Shown here: positions 56,076-64,000 of the stretch, piece after piece | Layout of the letters: every line of letters starts with the position of its first letter | Numbering within the stretch: position 1 is the first letter of the stretch | Assembly (NCBI RefSeq): GCF_000735525.1 | Contig: NZ_JMPR01000013.1 | Location: forward strand, 16,312-80,311 | Direction of reading: 5' to 3' | Origin: Tatumella ptyseos ATCC 33301 | GTDB taxonomy: Bacteria; Pseudomonadota; Gammaproteobacteria; Enterobacterales; Enterobacteriaceae | Length of the DNA stretch: 64,000 nucleotides | Program-made: the position numbers and the translations under genes | The notes under the pieces: model-generated | Told to the model about the DNA's origin: nothing | Database searches by the model: none | What the model saw: the letters and a program-made list of their open reading frames with translations, nothing else

Positions 56076-57416
56076 ATGGCCACTCGTTCCACCATCATGG
56101 ATACCAACAGCTTCCGTGCAGAACATGCTGCCGGGCTGGATGCAGACACCCGCAGCCTGACAGAGAAGCGTAGTAAAGTCCTCGGTGACTCCTACCGCTT
56201 GTTCTACCGTAAACCGGTGCACCTGGTACGCGGGGAAGGGCAATATCTGTGGGATGCGAACGGTGATAAATACCTGGATGTGTATAACAACGTCGCCAGC
56301 ATCGGGCATTGTCATCCGGCAGTGATTGATGCCGTGACCCGGCAGATGAAAATGCTGAATACTCATACCCGCTATCTGCATGAAAATATTCTGGATTACA
56401 GTGAAGCCTTACTGGCGACAGCGCCGGCAGAAATTAATAAAGCCATGTATATGTGTACCGGCTCTGAAGCCAATGATCTGGCCATCCGCGTTGCGCGTTC
56501 ATTTAGTGGCGGCACCGGTATTATTGTGACCAAAGAAGCCTATCACGGTACCAGCGACCTGACCTCCGGCGCGTCCCCGGCGCTGGGAAGCGGGCAGCCC
56601 CTGGCCGCGACCACCCGTTTGGTCTCTCCGCCGGATGATTACCGTGTCGATGCGCCGGATTTAGGTGCCTGGTTTGCCGCCGAAATTCAGCGTCAGATCG
56701 ATGACATGGCGGCGCACGGTATTAAATTTGCAGGGTTTCTGGCCGATTCTATCTTCTCCTCGGATGGGGTACTCCCTAACCCGCGTGGTTTCTTAAAACA
56801 GGCCGTGGATGTCGTTCACCGTAACGGCGGTATCTTTATTGCTGATGAGGTTCAGCCCGGGTTTGCCAGAACCGGTGACAGTTTCTGGGGCTTCGGTCGC
56901 CATGATGTGGTGCCGGATATTATCACGACCGGTAAACCCATGGGGAACGGCATTCCGGTCTCTGGCTTACTGGCCAGAAGTGAAGTGCTGACGACGTTCA
57001 GCGATGAGATCCCTTACTTTAATACCTTCGGCGGGAACCCGGTGGCGATGGCGGCGGCACAGGCGGTGCTGAATGTTATTCAGGAAGAAAAGCTGCAGGA
57101 ACATAGTCGCGTCGTCGGCGCACAGTTACTGGCTGAATTACGTCAACTGATGGATAAACACGAATGTATCGGGGATGTCCGTGGTGCCGGATTATTTATT
57201 GGTTTTGAGCTGGTGAAAGATCGCGAAAGCAAAACCCCGGATAAAACTCTGGCACTGGATCTGATTGAGCAGTTACGTGAACACCGTGTGCTGACTTCGG
57301 TCGCCGGACCTTACGGGAATGTACTGAAACTGCGGCCTCCGTTGGCTTTCCAGGTGGCGGACATCGACTGGCTGGTGGGTGCGCTGGATAAATCACTGAC
57401 CGCTCTGGGGCACTGA
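56076..57416 (+). CDS. class III aminotransferase (GABA/ethanolamine-phosphate phospho-lyase-like)
   Basis: PLP enzyme of 446 residues. Lys287 in IITTGKPMGNGIPVSG is the PLP lysine and Asp in FIADEVQPGFARTG its partner; MYMCTGSEANDLAIRVAR is the phosphate-binding element. The overall motif set (NNVASIGHCHPAVIDAV, KPMGNGIPV) resembles the branch with ethanolamine-phosphate phospho-lyase and diaminobutyrate/GABA enzymes. ATG 56076 is chosen for AGGAG upstream; a frame from 56013 is longer without conserved content. Divergent from a DeoR regulator; substrate unknown. Confidence 0.9.
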   Translation: MATRSTIMDTNSFRAEHAAGLDADTRSLTEKRSKVLGDSYRLFYRKPVHLVRGEGQYLWDANGDKYLDVYNNVASIGHCHPAVIDAVTRQMKMLNTHTRYLHENILDYSEALLATAPAEINKAMYMCTGSEANDLAIRVARSFSGGTGIIVTKEAYHGTSDLTSGASPALGSGQPLAATTRLVSPPDDYRVDAPDLGAWFAAEIQRQIDDMAAHGIKFAGFLADSIFSSDGVLPNPRGFLKQAVDVVHRNGGIFIADEVQPGFARTGDSFWGFGRHDVVPDIITTGKPMGNGIPVSGLLARSEVLTTFSDEIPYFNTFGGNPVAMAAAQAVLNVIQEEKLQEHSRVVGAQLLAELRQLMDKHECIGDVRGAGLFIGFELVKDRESKTPDKTLALDLIEQLREHRVLTSVAGPYGNVLKLRPPLAFQVADIDWLVGALDKSLTALGH

Positions 57417-57433
57417 AACCGGTAATTGTTAGC

Positions 57434-57472
57434 AAAAACTGCTGAAATCGGAAGGTTTCGGCAGTTTTTTTT
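57434..57472 (+). terminator. Rho-independent terminator of the aminotransferase gene
   Basis: Stem AACTGCTGAAA/TTTCGGCAGTT (one mismatch) followed by a run of eight T, about 20 bases after the stop codon. Confidence 0.85.
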
Positions 57473-57538
57473 GCACTGAAAACAAACCGTTACTCCCGGA
57501 TGAGAGGTGATTCTCCTTTTCCCGATCAATTATTTAAC

Positions 57539-57544
57539 TATAAT
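57539..57544 (+). promoter_or_regulatory. candidate -10 box of sodA
   Basis: Consensus TATAAT, 70 bases before the sodA ATG. The -35 region is poor, as expected for a promoter that depends on an activator such as SoxS. Confidence 0.5.
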
Positions 57545-57613
57545 GGAAGCCAGTGCTTATACAGTACATCCCTCCGGGTGTGCTGTCCTTACATTAGAAT
57601 GGAGAGGTTGAAC

Positions 57614-58231
57614 ATGAGTTATTCACTGCCATCCCTGCCTTACGCTTATGATGCGCTTGAGCCGCATTTCGATAAGGAAACGATGGAAATCCATCACACT
57701 AAACATCACCAGGCTTACGTCAACAACGCCAACGCGGCGCTGGAAGGCACTGAATTTGCTTCACTGCCGGTTGAAGAACTGATCACTAAACTGGACCAGG
57801 TGCCTGCAGATAAGAAAACCGCACTGCGTAACAACGCCGGTGGTCATGCTAACCATAGCCTGTTCTGGAAAGGTCTGAAAACCGGAACCACTCTGCAGGG
57901 CGAACTGAAAGCGGCTATCGAGAAAGATTTCGGTAGCGTTGAAAAGTTCCAGGCGGAGTTTGAGAAAGCCGCAGCGACCCGTTTTGGTTCCGGCTGGGCA
58001 TGGCTGGTAAAACAGGGTGATAAACTGGCCGTGGTTTCTACCGCGAACCAGGATAGCCCGCTGATGGGTGAAGCTGTTTCCGGGACTTCCGGTTTCCCAA
58101 TCCTGGGTCTGGATGTCTGGGAGCACGCTTATTACCTGAAGTTCCAGAATAAACGCCCTGACTACATCAAAGCGTTCTGGAACGTGGTTAACTGGGATGA
58201 GGCTGCGGCCCGTTTTGCTTCTGCAAAATAA
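57614..58231 (+). CDS. sodA: manganese superoxide dismutase
   Basis: Cytoplasmic Mn-SOD of 205 residues (206 in E. coli). Metal ligands are His27, His81, Asp167 and His171 (the last two in LDVWEHAYY); Gln146 and Gly77 are the Mn-type signature, as opposed to Fe-SOD. GGAGAGGTTGAAC before the ATG is a strong ribosome binding site. The longer open frame from 57500 is not conserved. Confidence 0.98.
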   Translation: MSYSLPSLPYAYDALEPHFDKETMEIHHTKHHQAYVNNANAALEGTEFASLPVEELITKLDQVPADKKTALRNNAGGHANHSLFWKGLKTGTTLQGELKAAIEKDFGSVEKFQAEFEKAAATRFGSGWAWLVKQGDKLAVVSTANQDSPLMGEAVSGTSGFPILGLDVWEHAYYLKFQNKRPDYIKAFWNVVNWDEAAARFASAK

Positions 58232-58820
58232 TTCCGTTAACGACTAATGACCGCCTGCGCGGTCAGTTATCTGCCGGCAGTCTTCACTGCCGGTAGTGCT
58301 TTCTGGCACCTGCCCGCAAAGTAAACCGCCTGTCAGCCGCCGATTTATTCCCGCAGTTTTCTTCAGACATGTTCCGGTTGATGAAATTTCCGTTGAGCCA
58401 TTCTCAGGAACTATTTCTCGTAACATCATGAAATTAAATTATATTTAGGGTGCCGTTTATTCCGGGATCACTAAAATGCCGAATATCGCATGACCCTGGT
58501 CAGTCATTAACAGCAGATACTGCCCCGACAGAGCATGGAAAGTGAATTATGTTGTGCTGTCAGCAGCAGGGCGTGACGATGGTGACTCTTGCGCCGGGAA
58601 GGTCCGGTGCTCTATCGGTTCCGGAAAAGTCCGGGAGGAGAGCCGGCTCGCGGGGGCTCTATAGATTATCGCTGAAGGTCAGACGTCATCCGCCGGAGGA
58701 GGTTGCCAGTAAGAAAAGGGCAGAATACCGGCGTCGGGATCTGCTGCCGGAGTAACCTGAACAGCAAGTGATAGACGCACCGGGAATTACCGCCCCTCTT
58801 TGATGAGTGGCAGTGGCCGG
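58232..58820. other. intergenic region after sodA, no accepted gene
   Basis: 589 bases. A stem TGACCGC/GCGGTCA at 58248-58265 just after sodA may help to end its transcript. A 68-codon frame at 58549-58755 is very Arg/Ser rich without motifs and is rejected. Confidence 0.4.
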
Positions 58821-59186
58821 TCAGAATGCGCTTTTGGCAAAGCCGGTCACTTCTGTCAGGCCCATCTCACGGCCCAGCGCCGTCATCGGATGGACAATGA
58901 CAATACCCCGGACTGATTTTTTCAGAGCCCCCAGGTTCGCCTGTTCTTTTTTGGTAATAGCGCGGCTGAAGGTGAGTTTCTGTAGCTTCTGTGCTTCAGA
59001 ACTGAGCTTTTTCACGCGAACGTTACGTAAACGGGCGATTTCTTCTTCCAGCTTTTGCTTTTCTTTCTGGAGTTCTCCCAGTTTTTCCATATCACCCGCT
59101 ACGAGTAATGGCTGGGATTTGTGATTCACGGCATCGAGTTGATCGCTCAGACGCTTAATCTCGGCTTTTTCAGGTTCTTTCATCAT
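58821..59186 (-). CDS. yibL: YibL ribosome-associated protein
   Basis: Small basic protein of 121 residues, near E. coli YibL (120). The N-terminal half is a coiled coil (residues 5-55, heptads of Leu with many Glu/Lys); the C-terminal half carries [20 protein letters not shown] and [13 protein letters not shown], which are strongly conserved. Co-purifies with ribosomes in E. coli; precise role unclear. Start ATGATG at 59186 is preceded by AAGGAG; the longer frame to 59372 lacks support. Confidence 0.94.
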   Translation of the reverse strand: MMKEPEKAEIKRLSDQLDAVNHKSQPLLVAGDMEKLGELQKEKQKLEEEIARLRNVRVKKLSSEAQKLQKLTFSRAITKKEQANLGALKKSVRGIVIVHPMTALGREMGLTEVTGFAKSAF

Positions 59187-59860
59187 TGACTCCTTCTGTA
59201 CAGCGGGCAAGGATACACGAAAATATCTGATGACAGTAATGATATGCAGGATTCCGGCAATATTCTTTATCTGCGTAAATACTGCCGCAGATGGCAACGA
59301 TAGACACGGCCGCCGGGCACTTCCGGCAGCCCCGGATGACTTTCTCAGTACGGTAGCACTCCCGCGGATCATCCGCCCTTATCCAGAGATCTCACCCTGT
59401 CACATTGCCCGGCCGCTATCATTTATATTCCTGCTCGTATCGGTTTATCGTCCGCATTCGCTGAACTCACTGATACCCGTCACTTTTTTACAGGAACTCT
59501 TTATCGTCAAAGGATGGAATGGCAGGGCCGATGCGGAAGAATACATTTCCTGTCACTCTTCTCAGGCTGAATGATTATTTAAAAGAGGGTAATCGAGTCT
59601 TTAGGGTATTTTCAGATGATTATTATAGGTTATGTTTTTAATAACTTCAGGAAAACAATATCAGCAGGGGATATCAATCAATGCCATTGGTTGTGTCATT
59701 AATTGAGTTAACTTCGATATTTTATCTCAGGAACACTGCCTGATAAAATATAAACTGGCCAGGCGTTCTTCTTATTAGCCCTCAAGTATTCACCGTGGGT
59801 GATCCGGTAACGCGTTGTTTATATCCGGTTAAAGGATGTCTGCAGAGATCACGGGACATC
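59187..59860. other. long intergenic region, no gene seen
   Basis: About 670 bases. AT-rich from 59570 to 59770. A 114-codon frame at 59230-59574 shows no motif and no ribosome binding site. No RNA gene recognised. Confidence 0.4.
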
Positions 59861-59895
59861 AGACGCCAGAAGTTATTTCGTTGCTTCTGACGTCT
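59861..59895 (-). terminator. hairpin after yiaF
   Basis: Inverted repeat AGACGCCAGAAG/CTTCTGACGTCT (11 of 12 pairs) with an 11-base loop, directly after the yiaF stop codon. No T-run. Confidence 0.5.
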
Positions 59896-59902
59896 GGCGG
59901 AT

Positions 59903-60616
59903 TTATTGATGATTACTGAGTAGTGGTTGCAGCTGATTCAGTACGGGGGCTGCACTGGTGATTTGACTCATCAGTGCATTATATTGTTTCACCTGATCCT
60001 GAGACGAAAGCTGAACACTGTTGCCGGCAAAACTGACGTTGTTGTTCTGTGCCTGCAGGAAGTCGCCGGTATCCACCACGGCCTGAGCCAGGGTCTGCAA
60101 TTGAGGCAGCAGCGGCAGTACAGTTTCAGCAGGCTGAGTAACGACTTTGGCATAGGCCTCATCGTAAGTTTTCTGCAGGTCGGCAGGTAACTTTATAGAT
60201 GTACGGCTACTGTCTGCCAGGTTTCGGGCATTCTGAACCTGCTGAGTCACCACATTCAGCGCCCCGGCCGCCTGACGGAGCGGATCGCGGTGTGACAGAT
60301 AATCTGCCGGTACACGGATAGCCGATAATTCATCGGTGACCGGACGGACGCCGTCATTCATCGCTCTGTTCAGTTGCTGTGAGAATCCGTAAAGAATGGC
60401 GTAATCACCGGTAAAACTTCCAAAACTTTTCTTCTGACTTTCACTCAGAGTCGGTAGCTGAGAGCTGCTACGCATCACTGTATTTTGCAGAAAATTACTA
60501 AAAGCCTGGCGGGATTCGGCTTCTTTATCGCCGCAACCACTGAGCTGAAAAACTATAAACAATGTTGTAAGCAGTAATCCGGCTTGCTTAGTAACACGGA
60601 AAATACCTGACGTCAT
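59903..60616 (-). CDS. yiaF: DUF3053 lipoprotein YiaF
   Basis: Predicted lipoprotein of 237 residues (236 in E. coli YiaF). Signal peptide ends in a lipobox LSGC with the lipidated Cys28; the following GDKEAESRQAFSNFLQNTV marks DUF3053. The mature chain is helical with many Gln and Ala. ATG 60616 is preceded by AGGAG; the frame extending to 60727 is not used. Function unknown; it sits before the SpoT-like HD gene on the same strand, 136 bases apart. Confidence 0.92.
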   Translation of the reverse strand: MTSGIFRVTKQAGLLLTTLFIVFQLSGCGDKEAESRQAFSNFLQNTVMRSSSQLPTLSESQKKSFGSFTGDYAILYGFSQQLNRAMNDGVRPVTDELSAIRVPADYLSHRDPLRQAAGALNVVTQQVQNARNLADSSRTSIKLPADLQKTYDEAYAKVVTQPAETVLPLLPQLQTLAQAVVDTGDFLQAQNNNVSFAGNSVQLSSQDQVKQYNALMSQITSAAPVLNQLQPLLSNHQ

Positions 60617-60752
60617 AAGAAACAGACTCCTGTTATTCGACAGCTTGCATTTTTTACAAGCAGAGAGATCCACAAGGATAGTGCAAAGCAGCACTCCCGC
60701 CAACGGAGAAGATCGCAGAAAAAGCATGCTCTCTTCTTTTTATTTATTTTCG

Positions 60753-61370
60753 CTATCTCTGCTTCGGCGGTGTCCCTGCCTCCCGGTCGGAGAGATATTG
60801 ACGGGCCCGGTGGCGAAACCAACGGGACGGGATATTAAAAGGGGGTGCACTCAGGCGGAGAATGGCCTGCGTTATCTGTTTATTAGCCTGCTGCCACAGC
60901 AAGGGATCGCCATGACGTAATAATCTGAGTTGTAGTTTTTTTTCAATCAGATAGATCGGCGCAAAGTCAGGGTCATTATCCACGATATCCCGGGTGTTAT
61001 CGATGATGTCGGCAATTTTTATAGTTTGCGCGTTGGGTGAGGCTTTAGCGGTATGTTGTAAACGAAACTGCGTACGTTGCACCCGGTCCTGTGCCCGGCA
61101 AGGCGGGTTAGTCAGCATCTCTACCAGCATAGCGACTTCCTGACCGAACAGCTGTTGTAACTGGTGAGCTGTGGTCGGCGTATCTTCCAGTGTGTCATGT
61201 AACCATGCTGCGGCTAGCATGGTTTCATCTCCCCGCACGGTACGTACCAGCTCAGCCACAGCCCCCGGATGAACAATATAGGGGGCATTCGTGTATTTAC
61301 GCCGTTGTTTTGCCTGAGCGTGGACATGACAGGCAAAGCGTTTTGCTTTTTCTTCCAATGAATCGGGCAT
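60753..61370 (-). CDS. small HD-domain hydrolase, SpoT/MESH1-like
   Basis: Stand-alone HD phosphohydrolase of 205 residues resembling the hydrolase half of RelA/SpoT. Metal ligands follow the SpoT pattern: His34 in YIVHPGAVAE, His58-Asp59 in AAWLHDTLEDT, and Asp121 in IKIADIIDNTRD; Glu62-Asp63 provide the hydrolytic pair. The synthetase, TGS and ACT domains of SpoT are absent. Suggests hydrolysis of (p)ppGpp or a related nucleotide, as in small alarmone hydrolases, but not shown. Divergent from eptB. Confidence 0.85.
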   Translation of the reverse strand: MPDSLEEKAKRFACHVHAQAKQRRKYTNAPYIVHPGAVAELVRTVRGDETMLAAAWLHDTLEDTPTTAHQLQQLFGQEVAMLVEMLTNPPCRAQDRVQRTQFRLQHTAKASPNAQTIKIADIIDNTRDIVDNDPDFAPIYLIEKKLQLRLLRHGDPLLWQQANKQITQAILRLSAPPFNIPSRWFRHRARQYLSDREAGTPPKQR

Positions 61371-61590
61371 AGTTCACCTGTAAATATTCATACTCTCAGA
61401 GACTATAGAATGCTCAGCAAGGCCTCTGCAAGCCTGGCTGACAGGTTTAAATATAATTAACCGGGTTTCTTTTGTTTTCCATAAAAATCATTATGTAATT
61501 ATATATTATAAAATATGTCGAACTCCTGACGTGATCAGGACTCTGAAGGAGGGAAGTAATTTTTATAGTGATTGGGGTCGGGTTTTTGTA

Positions 61591-63279
61591 ATGAATAAAA
61601 TCAAAGAATTGAGTCAGAGTCAGTTATCTCTGGTACTGGCAGTTTATATTGGTATTTTTCTGAATTGGTCGGTTTTTGCACGAAGATTTCAGGGGATAAC
61701 AGAACATTTTAATTTTCTGGGGGGCTTTTCAGCTGTGGCGGAAATCGTCGCCGCACTTTTAGTCTGCGTGGTCATTTTTCGCCTGTTATCGCTTGGCGGG
61801 AAAGTTTTTTTCAGGGTGAGTGCATCGCTGATCGTACTGATATCGGTGGCCTCAGCTTATTATATGATGGTCTTTAACGTCGTTATTGGTTACGGCATTG
61901 TCGCTTCGGTCCTGACGACAGACACCGATCTCTCAAAAGAGGTCGTCGGTGACTATTTCTATTTCTGGCTGATCGCTGGCAGCCTGCTCCCGCTGTTTCT
62001 GATTTGGTACAGCCGGCTGGCCGGGTGCCTCAGTTCGCAACTGGCACACCGCGGGCAGCGCCTGAAACCCGTGGTCTGTTTACTGATCTGTATTGCACTG
62101 GTCTGGTTGCCACTCCGGTATCTGGATAAACAATATAAAAACCGTGAACATGTCACTAACATCGACTTACCCAGTTATGGCGGAATGGTGGCCCATTCTT
62201 ATTTGCCTGTGAACTGGCTGACAGCCAGTGGGTTGTTTGGCTGGTCAAAACTCGATGAGGAGATGACCGGCAAAAACTTATTTGACCCGGCCCGTAAATT
62301 TACTTATGTGCCGCCGGCGGGTCTGGATGATACGTATGTCGTGTTTGTGATTGGTGAAACGACCCGCTGGGATCATATGGGTATTCTCGGGTATCAGCGG
62401 GATACCACGCCGTTATTATCTAAAGAGAAGAACCTCGTGGCTTTCCGTGGGGAGTCGTGCGATACCGCCACTAAACTCTCCTTACGCTGTATGTTTGTCC
62501 GTGAAGGCGGTGCCGAAAATAATGCCGGCAGAACGCTCAAAGAGCAGAATGTGTTTGCTGTACTGAAGGAGCTGGGGTTCAGTTCCGATTTATATGCCAT
62601 GCAGAGTGAGGTCTGGTTTTACGGACTGGCCGATGTCGACACTATGGCATTCCGTGAGCAGATAGGTTCAGAACCACAGAATAATGGGAAGCCGGTCGAC
62701 GACATGTTGCTTATCCCGAAATTGCGGCAGTCGCTGGATGGTCATCCGCGAGGTAAGCATCTGGTGATCCTTCATACCAAGGGGTCGCATTATCTTTACT
62801 CCCAACGCTATCCGCGTAGTTTTGCCCGATTTACGCCGGAATGTATCGGGGTTGATGATTTTTGTTCGGAAGGTCAGCTGATTAACGCTTACGATAACTC
62901 GGTGCTGTATGTCGATTACATGCTGGATAATGTTCTGGACCAGTTGCGGGATAAAAAGGCGATTGTTTTTTATGCGGCCGACCATGGCGAATCTATCAGC
63001 AGTAATACGCATTTCCATGGCACGCCACGTGAAATGGCGCCTCCGGAGCAATTCCGTGTCCCTATGCTGGTTTGGGCTTCCGATAAATATCTGGCCGATG
63101 ATGCAAACAGGCAACGTTTCGCGCAGCTGCAACAGCAGGCAAAAGACGGGGTGATCCACCGGCATACAGAATTATATGATTCGATATTAGGCTGCCTGGG
63201 ATACACATCTCCTGACGGCGGTATCAATGCTAAGAATAACTGGTGTCAGATGCCAGCCGGAGCCGGGCAGGGCAGATAA
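61591..63279 (+). CDS. eptB: Kdo2-lipid A phosphoethanolamine 7''-transferase
   Basis: Inner-membrane enzyme that adds phosphoethanolamine to the outer Kdo of LPS; 562 residues (563 in E. coli EptB). Five N-terminal helices (residues 10-190) precede a periplasmic sulfatase-fold domain with IGETTRWDHMGILGY (metal Glu), the nucleophile Thr in CDTATKLSLRC, and the metal site FYAADHGESI followed by HFHGTP. ATG 61591 is chosen to match the family start; an upstream ATG at 61531 adds 20 unconserved residues. Followed by tRNA-Pro as in E. coli. Confidence 0.95.
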   Translation: MNKIKELSQSQLSLVLAVYIGIFLNWSVFARRFQGITEHFNFLGGFSAVAEIVAALLVCVVIFRLLSLGGKVFFRVSASLIVLISVASAYYMMVFNVVIGYGIVASVLTTDTDLSKEVVGDYFYFWLIAGSLLPLFLIWYSRLAGCLSSQLAHRGQRLKPVVCLLICIALVWLPLRYLDKQYKNREHVTNIDLPSYGGMVAHSYLPVNWLTASGLFGWSKLDEEMTGKNLFDPARKFTYVPPAGLDDTYVVFVIGETTRWDHMGILGYQRDTTPLLSKEKNLVAFRGESCDTATKLSLRCMFVREGGAENNAGRTLKEQNVFAVLKELGFSSDLYAMQSEVWFYGLADVDTMAFREQIGSEPQNNGKPVDDMLLIPKLRQSLDGHPRGKHLVILHTKGSHYLYSQRYPRSFARFTPECIGVDDFCSEGQLINAYDNSVLYVDYMLDNVLDQLRDKKAIVFYAADHGESISSNTHFHGTPREMAPPEQFRVPMLVWASDKYLADDANRQRFAQLQQQAKDGVIHRHTELYDSILGCLGYTSPDGGINAKNNWCQMPAGAGQGR

Positions 63280-63351
63280 GGGAGATCCGGTTGTTTTACC
63301 GGCCTGACGGTTGCTTTTTAGTCAAACGCATGGCCGATAACGAAAAAGCGG

Positions 63352-63380
63352 TTGACGATGACCAGGGGCAGCAGTAATAT
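63352..63380 (+). promoter_or_regulatory. promoter of tRNA-Pro
   Basis: -35 TTGACG (63352-63357) and -10 TAATAT (63375-63380) with a 17-base spacer, followed by the C-rich discriminator TCGCCCCC, typical of stringently controlled tRNA promoters. Ten bases separate the -10 box from the mature tRNA. Confidence 0.8.
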
Positions 63381-63390
63381 TCGCCCCCAT

Positions 63391-63467
63391 CGGCGAGTAG
63401 CGCAGCTTGGTAGCGCAACTGGTTTGGGACCAGTGGGTCGGAGGTTCGAATCCTCTCTCGCCGACCA
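63391..63467 (+). tRNA. tRNA-Pro (anticodon UGG)
   Basis: 77 bases with CCA encoded. Acceptor stem CGGCGAG/CTCGCCG, D-loop AGCTTGGT, anticodon stem CTGGT/ACCAG around the loop TTTGGGA (anticodon TGG at positions 34-36), and T-loop GGTTCGAATCC. The sequence equals that of proM-type tRNA-Pro of E. coli, while its place after eptB is that of proK (anticodon CGG) there. Confidence 0.97.
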
Positions 63468-63477
63468 TATTCGAAGA

Positions 63478-63500
63478 AACCCGCTCCGGCGGGTTTTTTT
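63478..63500 (+). terminator. Rho-independent terminator of tRNA-Pro
   Basis: Stem AACCCGC/GCGGGTT with a four-base loop and a run of T, about 10 bases after the tRNA. Confidence 0.9.
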
Positions 63501-63513
63501 ACGTCTGTAGAAA

Positions 63514-63551
63514 GTTTAAGGCCCGAGGGCGGGGCGTTAATCATCCGCGCG
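63514..63551. repeat. palindromic repeat, copy 1
   Basis: Unit TTAAGGCCCGAGGGCGGGG followed by CGTTAATCATCCGCGCG. Outer TTAA and inner CCCG/CGGG are inverted, so it can fold. Most of its 38 bases match copy 2 at 63655-63693. Confidence 0.6.
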
Positions 63552-63654
63552 TTAATAACGGCTGACAGGCTGTGCCACCGTTTTTCTTTTCCACTCTGAG
63601 CAGGTTCCGCCCGTCATACGTGAAGTAGTTTCAGTTGCCGCATGGCGGCGGCCG

Positions 63655-63693
63655 GGTTAAGACCCGAAGGCGCGGGCCTTAACAATCCGCGCC
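63655..63693. repeat. palindromic repeat, copy 2
   Basis: Unit TTAAGACCCGAAGGCGCGGG followed by CCTTAACAATCCGCGCC. TTAAG/CTTAA and CCCG/CGGG are inverted. Same orientation as copy 1, 141 bases further on. Confidence 0.6.
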
Positions 63694-64000
63694 TGGCGCA
63701 GGTCCTCGCTGTCCCCTCACTTATCGCTCCGGCCTGACGGCCCGCCCGGATTCGCCGTCCTGGCTCAGCCGTGCTTTCGCCGGCGTCCCTGCCGGCTCAG
63801 CCTGGCCGTCACTCTGCGTTCGGCGCTGCGGATAGCGCCTCAACACCTTCTATCCGGGCAGTAGTCCCCGTGTTTAGTCTTTTAAAATACGTAAAATGTC
63901 TTCTTGTCTGATGCTTGCACCGTGGGTCGGGCGACATCGCACCGCTGAGCGAGTGAATGTGGCCAGGACGAGCCGCATGGACGCGGCGAGAGGTCATGTT

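Larger units (their letters stand above)
63501..64000. other. gene-poor region downstream of tRNA-Pro
   Basis: 500 bases with no accepted gene. It holds two copies of a palindromic repeat and is GC-rich except at 63860-63910. A 62-codon frame at 63809-63997 on the minus strand (with ARPGHIHSLSGAMSPDP) recalls short frames I have seen in enterobacterial accessory elements, but cannot be verified. Confidence 0.4.

Noticed and set aside
58549-58755. 68-codon frame after sodA
   Set aside because: Arg/Ser rich with no motif; typical of chance frames in GC-rich spacer.
1-64000. CRISPR arrays, rRNA genes, insertion sequences, prophage integrases
   Set aside because: No regularly spaced repeats, rRNA sequence, transposase or integrase motifs were seen on reading the frames and the bases.

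Overview
The window is chromosomal DNA from a gamma-proteobacterium of the order Enterobacterales. The main evidence is a set of housekeeping genes almost identical in length and motif to those of Escherichia coli, in an order recalling the 78-80 min region of that chromosome: gor, rlmJ, prlC, rsmJ, uspA, uspB, pitA and yhiN, then glyQ-glyS, yiaF and eptB with a proline tRNA behind it. The gene content between these blocks (secreted GH28 pectinase, citrate-type carrier, siderophore ABC transporter, opine/peptide-type ABC transporter) fits a plant- or insect-associated member such as the Erwiniaceae (Pantoea, Erwinia, Tatumella). The genus is an inference and was not tested by any search.

Layout. 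1-3.3 kb: a CitMHS-family carrier and an omega-amino-acid aminotransferase. 3.9-5.5 kb: a three-gene HipB/HipS/HipT toxin-antitoxin locus with an array of operator-like palindromes over its promoter. 5.8-16.6 kb: the conserved block gor, rbn, rlmJ, prlC-rsmJ, uspA/uspB, pitA, yhiN. 16.7-20.6 kb: a small secreted protein, a Rob-like regulator, and a divergent YczE-type membrane protein/MocR regulator pair. 21-26 kb: a five-gene ABC importer operon. 26.4-32.4 kb: a ProP-like symporter whose N-terminus looks frame-shifted, an N-formylglutamate amidohydrolase-family enzyme, and an mtnB-bisC pair preceded by MetJ-box-like sequence. 32.7-39.7 kb: pectinase; yjiH-yjiG-M20 peptidase with a divergent LysR regulator; azlCD with a divergent XRE-cupin regulator. 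39.7-43.1 kb: a split siderophore ABC transporter with two Fur-box-like sites. 43.4-50.9 kb: mmuPM, yehS, an AGE-family isomerase, a stress-type SDR enzyme with a sigma-S-like promoter, an isochorismatase-fold hydrolase and a GlxA-type regulator. 51.1-63.5 kb: glyQS, fdhD, a DeoR regulator divergent from an aminotransferase, sodA, yibL, yiaF, a SpoT-like HD hydrolase, eptB and tRNA-Pro. The last 0.5 kb is gene-poor and holds two copies of a palindromic repeat.

Themes. Sulphur and methionine economy recurs (mmuPM, orphan mtnB, bisC), and both mmuP and mtnB carry sequences like MetJ boxes. Stress defence recurs too (gor, uspA/B, sodA, the SDR enzyme, an alarmone-hydrolase-like HD protein). The most interesting system is hipBST: the toxin kinase has the S-I-S motif in its Gly-rich loop and a complete catalytic set, the antitoxin keeps the conserved Trp, and four operator-like elements are phased at 19-21 bp. 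No insertion sequence, integrase, rRNA gene or CRISPR array was seen.
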